Assembly (NCBI GenBank): GCA_905209435.1 | Contig: CAJLTE010000050.1 | Location: forward strand, 1 to 22,428 | Length of the DNA: 22,428 nt | Direction: 5' to 3' | From: an uncultured Blautia sp. | Lineage (GTDB): Bacteria > Bacillota_A > Clostridia > Lachnospirales > Lachnospiraceae | Shown: positions 20,097 through 22,428 of the stretch, piece by piece | Layout of the letters: each line of letters starts with the position of its first letter | Position numbering within the stretch: the first letter of the stretch is position 1 | Translations under genes and position numbers: made by a program | Notes under the pieces: generated by a model | What the model was told of the DNA's origin: nothing | Databases searched by the model: none | Seen by the model: only the letters and a program-made list of their open reading frames with translations

Positions 20097-22190
20097 TTAC
20101 GCTTCTTCCGGTACATCCTTCATGCTGAAGCTGATTCTTCCCATCTTGTCTTTGCCAAGGCAGATAACCTTAACTTTATCACCAAGTGTGAGAACATCCT
20201 CAACACGATTGATTCTTTCTTTACAGATCTTGGAAATGTGTACCATTCCCTCTTTACCCGGTGCAAATTCAACGAATGCACCAAACTCTTTGATGCTGAC
20301 AACTTTACCTGTAAAGATCTGTCCTGCTTCAAAATCAGTTGCAATGATCTTAACCATGTTAGCTGCCTCATCCATGCTCTTCTGATCAACTCCACAGATA
20401 GATACCGCACCTTCGTCTGTGATATCGATCTTAACACCTGTACGCTCGATGATCGTATTGATAGTCTTTCCTCTCTGACCTACAACATCACCGATCTTCT
20501 GAGGATCGATCTGAATCTGAATGATCTTCGGAGCATATTCACCTACAGTTGTACGTGGAGCTGCAATGCATTTCTCCATAACTTCTGTCAGAATATATTC
20601 TCTAGCTTCTTTTGTACGTCTGATCGCTTCTTCTACGATTGGTCTTGTCAGTCCGTGGATCTTGATATCCATCTGGATCGCTGTGATGCCGTCATGTGTT
20701 CCGGCTACCTTGAAGTCCATATCTCCGAAGAAGTCTTCAAGTCCCTGGATATCTGTCAGAACGATGTAATCATCATCTGTATCGCCTGTTACCAGACCAC
20801 AGGAAATACCTGCTACCGGTTTTTTGATCGGTACACCGGCTGCCATCAGAGACATTGTGGATGCACAGATACTTGCCTGAGAAGTAGAACCATTGGATTC
20901 AAATGTCTCAGATACAGTACGGATCGCATATGGGAATTCCTCTTCGCTTGGAAGTACAGGAACTAATGCTCTCTCAGCAAGTGCACCATGTCCGATCTCA
21001 CGACGTCCCGGTCCTCTGGATGGTTTTGTCTCACCTACAGAATAGGACGGGAAATTGTAGTGATGCATATATCTCTTTGAAGTTTCAAATTCGTCAAGTC
21101 CGTCAAGCTTCTGTGCTTCTGCAAGAGGAGCCAGAGTTGTGATGGTACAGATCTGTGTCTGTCCACGTGTGAACATAGCAGAACCATGTACTCTGGGGAT
21201 AATATCTGTCTCTGCTGCCAGAGGACGGATCTGAGTAATGGCACGACCATCCGGACGTTTGTGGTCTTTTAAGATCATCTTGCGGACAGTCTTCTTCTGG
21301 TACTGATATACAGCCTCACCCAGAACTGCAAGCCACTCTTCCTTGTCAGCAAAAGCTTCTTTCAGTTTCTCTGTTACCTGACGGATATTTTCTTCTCTTG
21401 TCTGTTTATCGTCAGAGAATACGGCAACTTCCATTTCTGCCGGAGGTACGACCTCTTTGATCGCTGCGAAAAGTTCTTCCGGAACTGCACATGATTCGTA
21501 GCTGTGTTTCGGTTTTCCGCATTCTTCTACGATCTTATCGATAAATTTAATGATCTCCTGGTTTACTTCATGAGCTTTATAGATAGCTTCGATCATCTTG
21601 TCTTCCGGAACTTCTTTTGCGCCGGCTTCGATCATGATTACTTTCTCTCTTGTGGAAGCTACTGTAAGCTGAAGGTCAGATACATCTTTCTGTGCCATGG
21701 TAGGGTTGATGATATATTCACCATTGATCAGACCAACCTGTGTGGTAGCACACGGACCATCAAACGGAATATCGGAAATGCAGGTTGCAATAGAGGAACC
21801 AAGCATAGCCGGAATCTCCGGATTACACTCAGGATCAACAGACATAACCATGTTTACCAGTGTTACGTCGTTTCTGTAGTCCTTCGGAAACAGAGGACGC
21901 ATTGGTCTGTCGATCACGCGGGAAGTAAGGATTGCATGCTCGCTTGCTTTTCCCTCTCTCTTGTTAAATCCTCCTGGGATTTTGCCTACTGCATACATTT
22001 TCTCTTCATATTCAACGCTTAACGGGAAGAAATCAATTCCTTCTCTTGGCTCTTTAGATGCTGTTGCTGTAGATAAAACAGTAGTATCGCCATAATGCAT
22101 TAATGCAGCACCGTTTGCCTGTTTTGCAACACGGTTGATATCTACTGTTAAGGTTCTTCCGGCTAATTCCATGGAATAACTTTTGTACAT
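20097..22190 (-). CDS. pnp: Polyribonucleotide nucleotidyltransferase (PNPase)
   Basis: A 697-residue phosphorolytic 3'-5' exoribonuclease that degrades mRNA to nucleoside diphosphates, acting as a homotrimer in the cytoplasm. Domains in order: first RNase PH-like domain (~1-225; GSSIATCISDIPFDGP 131-146), helical linker (~240-310), second RNase PH-like domain (KRPDGRAITQIRPL 311-324; GDMDFKVAG 489-497 with active-site Asp residues 490 and 492), KH domain (IIQIQIDPQKIGDVVGQRG, 556-574) and S1 domain (~624-690, GKVVSIKEFGAFVEF). The length is typical. The ATG at 22188-22190 has AAGGAG 9 bases upstream; another ATG nearer that site is out of frame. The leader is strongly structured (22290-22367), and a terminator for an upstream gene lies at 22378-22407. 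Confidence 0.97.
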   Translation of the reverse strand: MYKSYSMELAGRTLTVDINRVAKQANGAALMHYGDTTVLSTATASKEPREGIDFFPLSVEYEEKMYAVGKIPGGFNKREGKASEHAILTSRVIDRPMRPLFPKDYRNDVTLVNMVMSVDPECNPEIPAMLGSSIATCISDIPFDGPCATTQVGLINGEYIINPTMAQKDVSDLQLTVASTREKVIMIEAGAKEVPEDKMIEAIYKAHEVNQEIIKFIDKIVEECGKPKHSYESCAVPEELFAAIKEVVPPAEMEVAVFSDDKQTREENIRQVTEKLKEAFADKEEWLAVLGEAVYQYQKKTVRKMILKDHKRPDGRAITQIRPLAAETDIIPRVHGSAMFTRGQTQICTITTLAPLAEAQKLDGLDEFETSKRYMHHYNFPSYSVGETKPSRGPGRREIGHGALAERALVPVLPSEEEFPYAIRTVSETFESNGSTSQASICASTMSLMAAGVPIKKPVAGISCGLVTGDTDDDYIVLTDIQGLEDFFGDMDFKVAGTHDGITAIQMDIKIHGLTRPIVEEAIRRTKEAREYILTEVMEKCIAAPRTTVGEYAPKIIQIQIDPQKIGDVVGQRGKTINTIIERTGVKIDITDEGAVSICGVDQKSMDEAANMVKIIATDFEAGQIFTGKVVSIKEFGAFVEFAPGKEGMVHISKICKERINRVEDVLTLGDKVKVICLGKDKMGRISFSMKDVPEEA

Positions 22191-22271
22191 ACGTTCATTC
22201 TCCTTTTTTCATATTTGGGTTATTATATTACTTTTCAAATCTGCCCGCAGGGCTTTTCATGAAATCATTAC

Positions 22272-22289
22272 TTATAGCAATTGCTATAA
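22272..22289. promoter_or_regulatory. Perfect 18-base palindrome in the pnp leader
   Basis: TTATAGCAATTGCTATAA is a perfect palindrome with no loop, so it resembles a protein-binding site more than an RNA hairpin. It lies about 80 bases before the pnp start, next to the long hairpin. Confidence 0.45.
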
Positions 22290-22367
22290 ACAGGAGTCCG
22301 AAACAACTGAAAAAACTACTTTATTAATTAAAATAATCTTTTCAGTAGTCTCGGAAATAACTCCTGT
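22290..22367 (-). ncRNA. Long nested hairpin in the pnp 5' leader
   Basis: ACAGGAGT (22290-22297) pairs with ACTCCTGT (22360-22367), CCGA (22298-22301) with TCGG (22351-22354), and ACTGAAAA (22306-22313) with TTTTCAGT (22339-22346). An alternative inner helix, ACTACT (22315-22320) with AGTAGT (22344-22349), excludes the third. E. coli pnp autoregulates through a leader stem cut by RNase III; a similar role here is an analogy only. No clean pnp promoter was found upstream, so transcription may come from the gene to the right (rpsO is the usual neighbour). Confidence 0.5.
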
Positions 22368-22377
22368 CACATAACAT

Positions 22378-22407
22378 AAAAAGGGAGGCGGATGGAAATC
22401 CGCCCCC
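22378..22407 (-). terminator. Terminator of the gene beyond the right edge
   Basis: On the minus strand a 10-bp GC-rich stem (arms 22398-22407 and 22384-22393, one G-U) with a four-base loop is followed by T5 (22378-22382). It must serve a minus-strand gene upstream of pnp that is outside the window. Confidence 0.8.
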
Positions 22408-22428
22408 TTCCGCATACTAAAAGGCTAT

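Noticed and set aside
20007..20966. A 319-codon open frame on the plus strand
   Set aside because: It is antisense to the well-supported pnp and nrdG genes, is rich in Cys/Phe/His codons typical of a reverse-strand shadow, and has no ribosome site or family match.
22200..22260. TATAAT at 22222-22227 (minus) as the pnp promoter, and the short GCCC/GGGC stem beside it as a terminator
   Set aside because: No -35 element is present at 16-18 bases and the stem is only four pairs without a T-tract.
1..22428. CRISPR arrays, tRNA/rRNA genes, intact insertion sequences or prophage genes
   Set aside because: None could be recognised: no regularly spaced repeats, no transposase or integrase reading frames, and no cloverleaf noticed.

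Overview
The window looks like a chromosomal segment of an anaerobic gut-type Lachnospiraceae (Clostridia, Bacillota). Reasons: moderate GC, strong AAGGAGG-type ribosome binding sites, an oxygen-sensitive class III ribonucleotide reductase activase, an FabV-type enoyl reductase, and several family-specific proteins of unknown function (DUF5662, DUF6062, DUF1292). There are no rRNA or tRNA genes, no CRISPR array, and no intact mobile element. Most of it is ordinary housekeeping DNA; the unusual part is the accessory block at about 9.1-16.4 kb.

Layout. 1-528 (-): N-terminal half of UDP-galactopyranose mutase (glf), cut by the window edge. 715-2253 (-): Na+/proline symporter putP. 5798 down to 2463 (-): a probable operon of exonuclease III, a GH13 isoamylase/GlgX-like protein that has lost its catalytic residues, and an overlapping DUF5662 gene, ending at a terminator near 2340. 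6034-6411 (+): small Cys-rich DUF1292 protein. 6631-9090 (-): GH2 beta-mannosidase. 9091-9487: divergent regulatory region with a possible decayed gene. 9488-11995 (+): MalT-like LuxR regulator. 12127-16398 (+): very large secreted protein (EF-hand, leucine-rich repeats, three Fn3-like domains, papain-like C1 peptidase). 16533-17297 (+): DUF6062 protein. 18700-17516 (-): fabV. 19519-19007 (-): dUTPase. 20090-19602 (-): nrdG. 22190-20097 (-): pnp.

Main discovery candidate. In the large secreted protein the papain-like peptidase is circularly permuted. The His and Asn blocks and the lectin-like domain come first. The segment that should start the domain (AYDLR ... NQGSQGLCW, with the catalytic Cys) is the last 40 residues of the 1423-residue chain. 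The two ends would join exactly where a canonical family member is continuous. The enzyme could therefore only be completed once the whole chain has been made. The LuxR/MalT-like gene just upstream is its likely regulator; a shared AACTnnTGGTTA-like motif occurs in both promoters.

Second candidate. The GH13 homologue keeps the fold-defining motifs of glycogen debranching enzymes but lacks the nucleophile Asp, the acid/base Glu and the region I residues, so it is probably a conserved pseudo-enzyme.

Regulatory observations: a TTTGA-N3-TCAAA palindrome sits on the fabV -10 box (FabT-like operator); the pnp leader can form a long nested hairpin with two mutually exclusive inner helices; a roughly 36-bp dispersed hairpin repeat occurs at 592-628 and 17425-17459 with compensatory stem changes.
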